A stretch of 12,689 bases of DNA from JAHDCE01 sp051275765 (lineage in GTDB: Bacteria; Bacteroidota; Bacteroidia; Chitinophagales; Saprospiraceae). The translations under genes and the position numbers were made by a program. The notes below the pieces were generated by a model, which was given only the letters and a program-made list of their open reading frames with translations, made no database searches and was not told the origin of the DNA. The stretch is from NCBI GenBank assembly GCA_051275765.1, contig JBNMOV010000104.1:1-12689 (forward strand). Direction: 5' to 3'. Shown piece by piece: positions 1 through 6,562 of this stretch. Each line of letters begins with the position of its first letter. Positions within the stretch are counted from its first letter, which is position 1.

Positions 1-140
1 ATGGAAAGTTGTTGGATGAGCAGAATTATTTGGTTTGATTTCTTTCTAACATTAGATTTTATTAGATTAAACAGCTTCCTAATATTTTTACTAAATTTAT
101 TAGACTTTATCACGATAAAACATATCCTACGAAGTATCTA
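1..140. other. A+T-rich sequence with no supported gene
   Basis: An open frame of 46 codons starts at base 1 and ends at 141, but its product is an unremarkable hydrophobic Leu/Ile/Phe-rich string of the kind A+T-rich DNA produces by chance. I see no RNA gene or strong hairpin. The promoter of the decayed gene that follows may once have lain here, but no clear TAnnTTTG box remains. Confidence 0.4.
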
Positions 141-781
141 AAAATAATCATCGTGCTCCTTTATTTTGTTTATCTGATCCCTATCTCCGCACAAGATTAT
201 ATTCCTACTGTAGTGGAAGGTAATACCATGAGAATATCCGTGCCGATTGCTGGAGGACCAGGACTGGCACAGTCTATTTTGATTGTTGGCAACGGGTAAT
301 ATGTGACATTATCCAAATCAATGGGTTTACCTATCATCTTGTCAAAAAAATTGCATTAAGTGAAGGTTTTTTAGAAAATTATTGTCATGATGACATTTAT
401 CTTAGAGAAGATACTCTTTTACAAAGAATTTATTTTCTTGATGAAGAGGAAGAAGAATATTTACTCATAGATTATTTAATCGAAGCAGGGGAGACTATGA
501 CTTTTCGAGGTTCAAATGGTGATTTTACGATAACCATCGATACTGTCTTTTACGAAGAAAATTTAGGTAAATTAAGGAAAATAATCGCTTATTGGGGAAC
601 GGGTGCACCAGAACACCGATTTATTGAAGGGATAGGACATAGATATCTAGTAGAAAAAATTATTAGTCAGTAGGAATATATAGAAAAACTACTACTAGCT
701 GGTGATGGTAGTGTATATCATGAAGATCCCTTAGGAGAAGATGTGAGTGTCTACTGTAAGGATAATAGAGTAATCAGTTAG
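141..781 (+). pseudogene. Decayed gene for a secreted protein of unknown function
   Basis: Seen directly: frame 3 from 141 reads a hydrophobic signal-peptide-like stretch ending in ISAQDY, then EGNTMRISVPIAGGPG, and stops at the TAA at 297-299. The protein-like reading continues at once in frame 2 (DIIQINGFTYHLVKK, then an acidic DEEEEE patch and ITIDTVFYEENLGKLRK) to a TAG at 671-673. Past that TAG the same frame runs on plausibly (EYIEKLLLAGDGSVYHEDP) to a second TAG at 779-781. No ATG precedes the signal peptide in its frame after the stop at 63-65; the codon before Lys-Ile-Ile-Ile is CTA. The remains therefore show a lost start, one frameshift near 293-302 and one nonsense codon. Intact length would be about 210 residues. 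The build (signal peptide, then a start near QDYIP) resembles secreted proteins common in Saprospiraceae, from memory. It ends 9 bases from the convergent biotin carrier gene. Function unknown. Confidence 0.7.
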
Positions 782-790
782 GAACGCAGA

Positions 791-1282
791 TCACTCTAAT
801 TCCAATAATATCTGCCCTTTTTCCACAGCAGCTCCCTTAATTACTTCTATACTTTTTACTACACCATCTCCAGTTGCCTTGATGATATTTTCCATTTTCA
901 TGGCTTCTAAAATAAGGAGTGGATCGCCCTTTTCAAAGGTTTGTCCAGCTTCTACTAGAATACTCAATACCAAACCAGGCATAGGAGCCTTGAGCTCATT
1001 CATCTTAGTAGAAGCAGCTATATTTAGTCCCATTTTCTTGACAAGCATATCATAGCTATCTGCTACTTTTATTTCATGCTCCGTACCATTGATGCTAATA
1101 TGGAAAGATTTATTGGCGAAATCAGTTTTGAGAACAGTCGCCTTGTAGGAAACATTATCCTTGATAATATGAAAGCTATCCTTATTGATAGGGATGATAT
1201 CCAGATCGTTTATCTGTTGAGTGTCCATTTCCCACTCAAAATTATCATCTACATTAACTGAGTATTTTTCCTTATCCATCAT
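791..1282 (-). CDS. Biotin carboxyl carrier protein subunit of an acyl-CoA carboxylase
   Basis: A 163-residue biotin/lipoyl-attachment protein. It carries the biotin that biotin carboxylase charges with CO2 and that the carboxyltransferase uses on an acyl-CoA (acetyl-, propionyl- or similar). The C-terminal half (about 95-163) is the biotinyl domain, with KAPMPGLV at 98-105 and the biotinylation motif EAMKMEN; the modified lysine is Lys129. Residues 1-90 form the less conserved N-terminal region usual in Bacteroidota versions. The start is ATG 1282 or the adjacent ATG 1279; the former gives an ATGA overlap with the membrane-protein gene upstream, so the two are probably translationally coupled. 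No biotin carboxylase or carboxyltransferase gene lies nearby, so the partner is encoded elsewhere and the substrate cannot be told. Family call is firm; calling it AccB of acetyl-CoA carboxylase would go further than the sequence allows. Confidence 0.9.
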   Translation of the reverse strand: MMDKEKYSVNVDDNFEWEMDTQQINDLDIIPINKDSFHIIKDNVSYKATVLKTDFANKSFHISINGTEHEIKVADSYDMLVKKMGLNIAASTKMNELKAPMPGLVLSILVEAGQTFEKGDPLLILEAMKMENIIKATGDGVVKSIEVIKGAAVEKGQILLELE

Positions 1283-1659
1283 TTGCTATAACCTATTTTT
1301 GAAAGCATTCCAAACTCAAAAATGGAATAAATTAAATAGAATACCAAAAAATAAACCATATGATAATCATCTTTAGGTGCTATAATGGAAACATAGCTAA
1401 TAACTATGGCTACACAAGCCACTAATTTCAATCCAATCAGTCCAATAACTACTTGAATATAATCAGTCTTATTCTCACTTAATGCTGCTCTTTTTGCCAA
1501 AAAAAAGGCAATATATACAAAAACTGAAAAGAATAAGAGATATATCCATGCGATAGGAGTATGAACTGTCAGTACAGGCACAAAATAACTACCTACTATT
1601 GCTAATATCGACAATAGTGAAATGATAGAAAATTGTTTGTAGAAAGTATAGTTATCCAT
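1279..1659 (-). CDS. Small four-helix integral membrane protein, unknown function
   Basis: A 126-residue, very hydrophobic protein. Four membrane segments are visible at about 11-31, 36-56, 68-92 and 98-118, joined by short loops, with basic residues (KR) after helix 2 and a short polar C-terminus (KIGYSK). There is no signal peptide, catalytic motif or metal-binding cluster. It starts at ATG 1659 and its TGA overlaps the start of the biotin carrier gene by 4 bases, so the two are very likely co-transcribed. The 507-residue protein gene lies 37 bases upstream on the same strand. I do not recognise the family. The size and four-helix plan recall small accessory membrane proteins such as AtpI-like subunits, but nothing in the residues supports choosing one. 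Confidence 0.8.
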   Translation of the reverse strand: MDNYTFYKQFSIISLLSILAIVGSYFVPVLTVHTPIAWIYLLFFSVFVYIAFFLAKRAALSENKTDYIQVVIGLIGLKLVACVAIVISYVSIIAPKDDYHMVYFLVFYLIYSIFEFGMLSKIGYSK

Positions 1660-1696
1660 GGTGTCTTTGATATAAGACCCAAAGGTAGGAAAACCC

Positions 1697-3220
1697 TTAA
1701 TTTTTCATATCTTCCAGCTTCCTAATTATCATTTTCCACAACTTATCGTAAGGTACGACTTCCAATTCAGAGATTAATCCACGAAAGAAGAAAGGTTGTT
1801 CCTCTAATCTTTCATAATATTTGTCTACATTACTAATTCTATCTAGGTCGAATTCGTACTTTACTAGCTGTTGTAATAAGCGAATAAATTGAATAGCTCT
1901 GAAATGTTCCTCTTTTTTAAGTTGGCGATTGGCATAAGTCTTAAGACGATCCACACGTTCTGCCACAGCATTGAAACTGCGTTTTTCCAAGAAAAACAAA
2001 ATCTGTGCAATAACCATCAAAACAGTAAATATCCGTTGATCCTTTGGATATAAAATAGGATCATTCAAGAAACGAGATAATCTGAATGTTCTCTTTTTCT
2101 GTGTTTTCAGAATAGGGTAGTACTCAGATTGGCTTTCTATGATGTAATTGATATAAACATCATAGATTTTCCATTTTTCCTTAACAGCGTTATCAATTTT
2201 TTTAAACTTGGAATGATTCGTCGCTTCTGAAAATATGGCGATTGCATTGATATAATTCTCTGTATGCAACGCTAATAACAGGTAATATTCCATGAAATTG
2301 AACCAAGTATCACTACCACTAGGGAATGATTTTAAGCACTTTTCAGCATTGGTTCTTCCATTAGTATAATCCTGTAAGTGGAGAAATGCAGACATCTTTT
2401 TAAGTTGGAATGTAGCTAGCATTTCATCTCGATAGAACTTTGGATTTTCCTCTATATATTGCTCTGCCTTGTTACATACCGTCAACATGGCATCATAATC
2501 ATGCAGCATTTCATATCTGAATGCCCACACGAGATACATATTATATACAATGGTAGGAGAATCATAAGTTTCTGATAAACCTACTAATGCTTGGCAATAG
2601 GTATCAATCTTTTCTTGAAGATTGAAATTTTTGGACTGTGGCTTATAATAATTCATGACTACTCGCTGATACAATTCCTCAGAACGGATTTCTGCATCCA
2701 GTACATTTTGGAATTGCTTACTATACTGATCGTATTCCTCGTAGCTTTTTTCATCTCCTTCTTCAGAGCAGTATTTTCTTAGGATACGAGAGCAATTCAC
2801 GATGACATCTGCAAATTTGAATTTTAATGCTGTAGTCAATATTTGCCTCGCCAAAGCAGAAGCAGTATGGCGAGCATTATTAGATAATAATATTTTTACT
2901 AATGTCCAATCCTTATTACAAGAATAATATGCTCTGTCGTAATTTGACGTGGAAGGTAGGTTGACATCAAGGAAGAAAAGTGTATTTAATAACCTTTTTC
3001 TAAATCGTGACTTTAACTGTCTGTATTTATCATCAGTAGGGCTGCAGCCATATAAAAACGAAGAGGCATCTCTATCGTTCTTGAATTTATTAGCCATTAA
3101 GGCTTCGTAGAATTCGTTGAATTTGGAATTTTTATGCTTCAAAGAATGATCATCGAATATTTCTATCTTCCTAACCTTTTTCTTTGTAACTATCCTTGAT
3201 ATCTCTATGAGATTTTTCAT
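1697..3220 (-). CDS. 507-residue helical-repeat protein, unknown function
   Basis: A soluble, cytoplasmic-looking protein with no signal peptide or membrane segment. The N-terminus (about 1-90) is rich in Lys/Arg, including KKKVRKIEIF and KYRQLKSRFRKRLLNTLFF. From about 105 to 350 it is a run of amphipathic helices with TPR-like spacing of Ala, Tyr and Leu (for example ALARQILTTALKFKFADVIVNC near 122-143 and DYDAMLTVCNKAEQYIEENP near 241-260). A basic linker (QKKRTFRLSRF, 374-384) and a second helical block (about 395-507) follow. From memory, closely similar proteins are common in Saprospiraceae as hypothetical proteins; I know no assigned function. A scaffold or protein-binding role is inference from the repeat-like helices. 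The start at ATG 3220 sits about 28 bases from a good Bacteroidota promoter. The two downstream genes on the same strand may be transcribed with it. Confidence 0.85.
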   Translation of the reverse strand: MKNLIEISRIVTKKKVRKIEIFDDHSLKHKNSKFNEFYEALMANKFKNDRDASSFLYGCSPTDDKYRQLKSRFRKRLLNTLFFLDVNLPSTSNYDRAYYSCNKDWTLVKILLSNNARHTASALARQILTTALKFKFADVIVNCSRILRKYCSEEGDEKSYEEYDQYSKQFQNVLDAEIRSEELYQRVVMNYYKPQSKNFNLQEKIDTYCQALVGLSETYDSPTIVYNMYLVWAFRYEMLHDYDAMLTVCNKAEQYIEENPKFYRDEMLATFQLKKMSAFLHLQDYTNGRTNAEKCLKSFPSGSDTWFNFMEYYLLLALHTENYINAIAIFSEATNHSKFKKIDNAVKEKWKIYDVYINYIIESQSEYYPILKTQKKRTFRLSRFLNDPILYPKDQRIFTVLMVIAQILFFLEKRSFNAVAERVDRLKTYANRQLKKEEHFRAIQFIRLLQQLVKYEFDLDRISNVDKYYERLEEQPFFFRGLISELEVVPYDKLWKMIIRKLEDMKN

Positions 3221-3247
3221 TTTGGTATTTTTATTCTATTTACGCGA

Positions 3248-3279
3248 TAAAGCTAAGTATTTTATACTAGTTTTCAAAA
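3248..3279 (-). promoter_or_regulatory. Bacteroidota-type promoter for the 507-residue protein gene
   Basis: Read on the minus strand, TTTTG (3279-3275) is followed after 19 bases by TAGCTTTA (3255-3248). This matches the -33 TTG and -7 TAnnTTTG boxes of the main Bacteroidota sigma factor except for the last base. The -7 box ends 27 bases before the ATG at 3220, which would give a leader of about 20 bases. Boxes this short occur by chance in A+T-rich DNA; position and spacing are the support. Confidence 0.4.
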
Positions 3280-3693
3280 TAAACATGTCACAAATTACTG
3301 CTTAATAACGCCTGCTTTTATGTACAATTAGTTCTATTTTTTGTTGTGACATACTAATTTTTTTTACGATTTTTTATTTATTTATACTATAATATGTTGA
3401 TTATAAATGAATTAGTACTTGTATTTTTGTTTAATATAATTACTAATAACTTGTCTTTCTGTAAGTTAAAAACAATTGTAAATGATTTTTATATGTAAAT
3501 AAAAATTATTTTAACTAATGATAATAGTGACGTACTTTGTTGTTATTTTTTACAAATTTATTTTTATTAGAATATAGTGTCCTAGTAAATTATTTATTAC
3601 AAGACTCTTTTTTGAAACAGTAGTAATATTTAAAAAATAAATAATTGTTGGATATATAAGTTGGAAAATATAAGTGAGTATAAAATAAATATA

Positions 3694-3718
3694 GGCTATC
3701 CCTTTTTCAGGAACAGCC
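3694..3718 (-). terminator. Possible terminator of mazG
   Basis: On the minus strand, GGCTGTTCC (3718-3710) and GGGATAGCC (3702-3694) can form a 9-pair stem, including two G-U pairs, around the loop TGAAAAA. A T-rich stretch (TATATTTATTTTATA) follows in the direction of mazG transcription, and the stem starts 58 bases after the mazG stop codon. The T tract is broken by A residues, so an intrinsic terminator is plausible rather than clear. Confidence 0.35.
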
Positions 3719-3775
3719 CATGTTTATTTATTAGAAATACTCAAAGTCATTCTATCATGATGGATTCTAAACTTA

Positions 3776-4555
3776 CTATACCTTCGTTTTTGCTTCATTC
3801 CAAAGTACATCCATTTCCTCTAAAGTCATGTCAGATAAATCCTTATTAGCATACTTTTCTATGTACTCAAATCGTGACTTAAATTTCTTATTAATTTTCT
3901 CAAGTGCAGTCTCAGGATCGACATCTATAAATCGAGAATAATTAACTAATGAAAAGAGCACATCCCCGAATTCTTCCTCTCTTCTCTCCATAGACATTCC
4001 CTTCTCTATTGTTTCTTGAAATTCTTCCATCTCTTCTCTTACCTTCTCCCATACCTGTTTTCTATTTTCCCACTCAAAACCCACTTGTGCAGTTTTTTCC
4101 TGCATCCTGTAAGCTTTTACCATAGCAGGAAGTGAGGTAGGAACGCCTTGGAGTACAGATTTTTTTCCAGATTTTAATTTTATCTTTTCCCAATTCCGTT
4201 TTACTTCCTCTTCATCTGCCACGATTACATCTCCATAAATGTGAGGATGTCGCTCTATCAATTTATCACAAACATCATGCATGGCATCACTAATATTGAA
4301 GGCATTTTTTTCATCAGCTATCTTGGCATAAAATACCATATGAAGCATAATATCTCCAATTTCTTCTTTGATACCCTCCAGATCATTCTCCAATATGGCA
4401 TCTGCTAATTCATAAGTTTCTTCTATGGTCAACATACGAAGACTCTGTAGCGTCTGCTTCTGATCCCAGGGACATTTTTCCCTAAGTTCATCCATGATCT
4501 CCATTAGTCTAGCAAATGCTTCTGCTGCTGCTTGATATTTCTTCGGAATATTCAT
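3776..4555 (-). CDS. mazG: Nucleoside triphosphate pyrophosphohydrolase MazG
   Basis: MazG hydrolyses (d)NTPs to (d)NMP and pyrophosphate, in the cytoplasm, and is thought to clear unwanted nucleotides and affect (p)ppGpp-linked stress in bacteria. From ATG 4555 it has 259 residues, close to the 263 of E. coli MazG, with both tandem all-alpha MazG domains. The N-terminal domain has the CPWDQKQT segment and the metal-binding EExxE...ExxD pattern (EETYE at 45-49, EEIGD at 64-68). The inter-domain region has the typical WEKIKLKSGKKSVLQGVP, and the C-terminal domain has EEFGDVLFSLVN (about 194-205). The frame could begin six codons earlier at a GTG (4573), but the ATG fits the family start (PKKYQAAAEAFARLMEIMDEL) better. 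Neither start has a clear ribosome site. It stands alone on the minus strand, divergent from the gene at 4881. Confidence 0.95.
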   Translation of the reverse strand: MNIPKKYQAAAEAFARLMEIMDELREKCPWDQKQTLQSLRMLTIEETYELADAILENDLEGIKEEIGDIMLHMVFYAKIADEKNAFNISDAMHDVCDKLIERHPHIYGDVIVADEEEVKRNWEKIKLKSGKKSVLQGVPTSLPAMVKAYRMQEKTAQVGFEWENRKQVWEKVREEMEEFQETIEKGMSMERREEEFGDVLFSLVNYSRFIDVDPETALEKINKKFKSRFEYIEKYANKDLSDMTLEEMDVLWNEAKTKV

Positions 4556-4582
4556 CGCTCTGATATTTTTCACGAAAATACA

Positions 4583-4620
4583 CTAAAGTTAGATAGTGCG
4601 GTATTCGAATTTAACTTTAG
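4583..4620. repeat. Perfect 9-base inverted repeat upstream of mazG
   Basis: CTAAAGTTA (4583-4591) and TAACTTTAG (4612-4620) are exact inverted copies around a 20-base spacer. The repeat lies 28-65 bases upstream of the mazG ATG. Each arm also contains TAACTTTA, a 5-of-6 match to the TAnnTTTG -7 box, on opposite strands. It could be an operator, a pair of opposed promoter boxes or a leader hairpin; the sequence does not decide. Confidence 0.4.
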
Positions 4621-4650
4621 ACAAGTTAAAATTAATAGATGTTCAATTTT

Positions 4651-4758
4651 GAGGATTTTTTTTGTTATTCAAGTTAAAAAACGTAGATATAGTCGTAGCT
4701 ATGATGAGGGTTTTTAAGGAAGTAGAACGGAAAAGGATAAAGTCAAAATGGATAATTT
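4651..4758 (+). repeat. Diverged copy of the dispersed palindromic element
   Basis: Bases 4677-4723 match the reverse complement of 8344-8390 at 38 of 47 positions without a gap, sharing AAAAACGTAGA and GTAGCTATG exactly. The likeness extends left without gaps to GAGGATT at 4651 (opposite CAGGATT) and right to AATG at 4755-4758, at identical distances in both copies. The terminal inverted repeats of the 8293-8452 copy are not recognisable here, so this copy looks older or truncated. Confidence 0.65.
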
Positions 4759-4880
4759 ATTATTTTAATTTGCCTTAATGAAGTTGCTGTATTTTATATA
4801 TCAGAAATAATTTGTCTTAAATGAAGCAGTTTATCAATGACTTGGATTAAAGACTACGTATATTTGTAAAAAATATCATC

Positions 4881-5087
4881 ATGGAATTTTTATATATACT
4901 ACTTATTATCTTCATTGTATTTGGAATGTCTTTTTTGCTTATTAATATCCGCCATATTATAACGGGGAATGAGTTTAGAGGGAGTTGTGCTAGCAATAAT
5001 CCTATGATAAAGAACCAAATGGGAGAGTGCTCCGTTTGTGGTAAACGTCCAGAAGAAGATTGTCAAATGCCAGATCCTGCTCAGTAA
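4881..5087 (+). CDS. Small membrane protein resembling the Na+-NQR maturation factor NqrM
   Basis: A 68-residue protein with one N-terminal membrane helix (about 3-23) and a short soluble tail. The tail holds four cysteines, C36, C50, C53 and C61, in the context EFRGSCASNNPM...GECSVCGKRPEEDC. One anchor helix followed by four tail cysteines is the plan of NqrM (DUF539), which is needed for maturation of the sodium-pumping NADH:quinone reductase, probably by helping insert the iron centre of the NqrD/NqrE pair. The length suits that family and Bacteroidota commonly have Na+-NQR. No nqr gene is in the window, so the assignment rests on cysteine pattern and topology only. The ATG lies 14 bases after a perfect -7 box (4859-4866), giving a very short leader. 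Otherwise it is a small membrane protein with a tetra-cysteine metal site. Confidence 0.65.
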   Translation: MEFLYILLIIFIVFGMSFLLINIRHIITGNEFRGSCASNNPMIKNQMGECSVCGKRPEEDCQMPDPAQ

Positions 5088-5127
5088 TTTTTAGTGCATT
5101 TTATTAGTTCTTTAGCTTATACTAGAG

Positions 5128-5150
5128 CAATAAAACATCTTCTTTTATTG
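5128..5150 (+). terminator. Weak hairpin after the NqrM-like gene
   Basis: CAATAAAA (5128-5135) and TTTTATTG (5143-5150) form a perfect 8-pair stem around the loop CATCTTC, 41 bases after the stop codon. The stem is almost all A-T and the T-rich stretch (TTCTTTTTCT) starts several bases late. It may be the 3' end of the upstream transcript, but the evidence is thin. Confidence 0.3.
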
Positions 5151-5218
5151 AAAACTTCTTTTTCTAATCTAAATTTTAGCTTTTTAACATTTTTGGAAAG
5201 ATCATTGCTTACTAAATA

Positions 5219-5248
5219 TTTGCCGATTGTAATATCTATTTATCTTTA
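5219..5248 (+). promoter_or_regulatory. Candidate promoter for the first paralogous secreted-protein gene
   Basis: TTTG (5219-5222) is followed after 18 bases by TATCTTTA (5241-5248), a 5-of-6 match to the Bacteroidota TAnnTTTG -7 box. The GTG start lies 29 bases downstream. Spacing is about one base shorter than usual. Confidence 0.35.
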
Positions 5249-5277
5249 TTGTTGAGCGATAACGTAAGAGCTAAAAA

Positions 5278-6042
5278 GTGAGAAAAACTAATGCTATATC
5301 ATTGCTGGGCTTATTTGTCCTAGCATCTATGTTGATGTCTTTGGATACAGTGGATTATTTCATACCTAAACATGTGAGTAGGAAGCTAAAAAGGGATGCA
5401 GCACGTATTGCTATTCGTATGGAAGCAAGAGGGGAGGATCTTTCTTTGCAAAAAGTAGAAATTTCTTCTACAAAAGCTAATGCTATATATGGCTTACTGA
5501 CAAATATATATGAGATGGGCAATATAAAATCTGTCCGGGTTTTTGATTGCAATATAAGAGCAGCTACTAATATCGCCATTGATAAATTTTGGATCATCTA
5601 TGATAAGGATGCTTCATGGGCTAAGTCTTTGAATAATGGAGTATATGAGGCAGATGGTAAAGTAGGCGAACTTTTTGAGGATTACGATCTATTTATCACA
5701 GAAAAGAAAAATTGGAACGAAAGGGAGAATATCATTACTATAGAATCTGCCAAGTTATACAATATGATGGCATTGGCAGAGAAGTTTAAGGAGAAGGCAG
5801 GAATAGTAGATGTGATTACCCAAAACTCAGAAATGAAACCAGATTCAGATATAGAGGTGTCTTTTACAGAAGGATATTGGAATGTCTCATTCGTTAAGAA
5901 ATGGTCTAGCCTAAAAAATGCGAAATCACATACTTGGTTATTTAGAATTAAGAAATCAACTCAAAAAGTGGAATTCGTAGAGGAATTCGGAAATGATGTT
6001 CCTGATTGGATGAGTTGCCAACTTCTGGCAGGCACAAATTAA
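5278..6042 (+). CDS. Secreted protein of unknown function, paralogue 1
   Basis: A 254-residue protein with an N-terminal signal peptide (basic RK, hydrophobic core about 7-22) and no further membrane segment, so it is probably exported. It is a clear paralogue of the protein at 6563-7387. Shared segments are KRDAARIAIR (38-47; KDAVRLALR in the partner), DKFWIIYDKDASWAKSL (102-118), a LAEKFKEKAGIVDV block (166-179), SHTWLF (217-222) and a closing DVPDWM (240-245). Where the partner has CFTGC before the SHxW motif, this copy has SSLKNA, with no cysteine. GTG 5278 is the start: an in-frame TAA lies two codons upstream, and the first in-frame ATG would remove most of the signal peptide. It has its own candidate promoter. 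I recall similar proteins as hypotheticals in Saprospiraceae but know no function. Confidence 0.8.
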   Translation: MRKTNAISLLGLFVLASMLMSLDTVDYFIPKHVSRKLKRDAARIAIRMEARGEDLSLQKVEISSTKANAIYGLLTNIYEMGNIKSVRVFDCNIRAATNIAIDKFWIIYDKDASWAKSLNNGVYEADGKVGELFEDYDLFITEKKNWNERENIITIESAKLYNMMALAEKFKEKAGIVDVITQNSEMKPDSDIEVSFTEGYWNVSFVKKWSSLKNAKSHTWLFRIKKSTQKVEFVEEFGNDVPDWMSCQLLAGTN

Positions 6043-6562
6043 TTATTATCCTACTAAAGATATTCGTAGTTACAAATCCACATCTGCTTTCTTTTATCCA
6101 ACTACTAAAGCACAATTGAATAATTATGTTTGGTATTAGATATGTTACTCATTTTGTTGAGGAAGAGGCACAAAACGCAGGTGATGCTTTAGCATCGGCG
6201 AGTATTTGTAATGAAGTAATTAGCTAAATGAGTCCATTTTATATACAAAACTATTATTTAATTGCGTATTAGGCCCTCTTTACTTCATCTCGGTTACTAT
6301 TTCCCTATTTTTTTGCTTGATTTTATACTTACAATGGTTATTTTTTTAATATTTTACTCATATTATATGTTAGTTAATCTAGTTCAATGACTAATAATGT
6401 ATTTGATTTATAGCGTTTTATAGTTTGATATAATACATATGTTTAATGATAGGGTGTCACGAGAATAAACGTAGCTGTATTGTAAAAAGTATATTTATCC
6501 CGCTTCTTTGATTTATAAGATATAAACGAAAATATATCAAAACAGAATGCTAAGACAAGCTA
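6043..6562 (+). other. Intergenic region between the two paralogues
   Basis: These 520 bases hold no credible gene. The notable part is 6151-6227, a diverged copy of the dispersed palindromic element. At 6492-6505 the 14-base TATTTATCCCGCTT recurs as an exact inverted copy at 8529-8542. I find no convincing terminator for the first paralogue and no full TTG/TAnnTTTG promoter for the second. Confidence 0.5.
6151..6227 (+). repeat. Second diverged copy of the dispersed palindromic element
   Basis: Bases 6171-6217 match the reverse complement of 8344-8390 at 32 of 47 positions without a gap, including GGCGAGTATTT (6197-6207), AAAACG (6172-6177) and GAAGT (6213-6217). The centre has changed to GATGCTTTAGCATC (6183-6196), itself a perfect inverted repeat, so a central hairpin survives despite sequence change. 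The segment is visibly richer in G+C than its surroundings. A 33-codon open frame here (6126-6227) is probably incidental. Confidence 0.55.

Larger units (their letters stand above)
3221..3775. other. Long A+T-rich intergenic region between mazG and the 507-residue protein gene
   Basis: These 555 bases are extremely A+T-rich and hold no credible gene on either strand. Contents I can point to are the promoter at 3248-3279, a G+C-containing hairpin at 3694-3718, and nested weak A+T inverted repeats (3464-3471 with 3509-3516; 3485-3492 with 3499-3506) that could be chance. An open frame at 3661-3849 on the plus strand has a low-complexity product and overlaps the end of mazG; I do not count it as a gene. 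Confidence 0.5.
4556..4880. other. Divergent intergenic region between mazG and the NqrM-like gene
   Basis: These 325 bases separate two divergent genes and contain no credible gene. They hold a perfect 9-base inverted repeat (4583-4620), a diverged copy of the dispersed palindromic repeat (4651-4758) and, at 4859-4866, a TATATTTG that matches the Bacteroidota -7 box exactly, 14 bases before the ATG at 4881. No TTG lies about 20 bases upstream of that box, so the promoter is incomplete by eye. Confidence 0.5.

Noticed and set aside
141..781. Reading the decayed gene as stop-codon readthrough plus programmed frameshift
   Set aside because: No slippery sequence is evident at the shift and the start codon is missing as well; three independent lesions fit a pseudogene better.
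3464..3516. Nested A+T inverted repeats in the long gap downstream of mazG
   Set aside because: Arms of 8 bases made almost only of A and T are expected by chance in DNA this A+T-rich.
4556..4573. A six-codon longer MazG starting at GTG 4573
   Set aside because: The ATG at 4555 gives the family-typical start; the extra residues (KNIRA) add nothing conserved and no ribosome site favours the GTG.
6126..6227. A 33-codon open frame with a protein-like product (EEEAQNAGDALASAS)
   Set aside because: It coincides with a copy of the palindromic repeat, which explains its higher G+C and composition; no start signal supports it.
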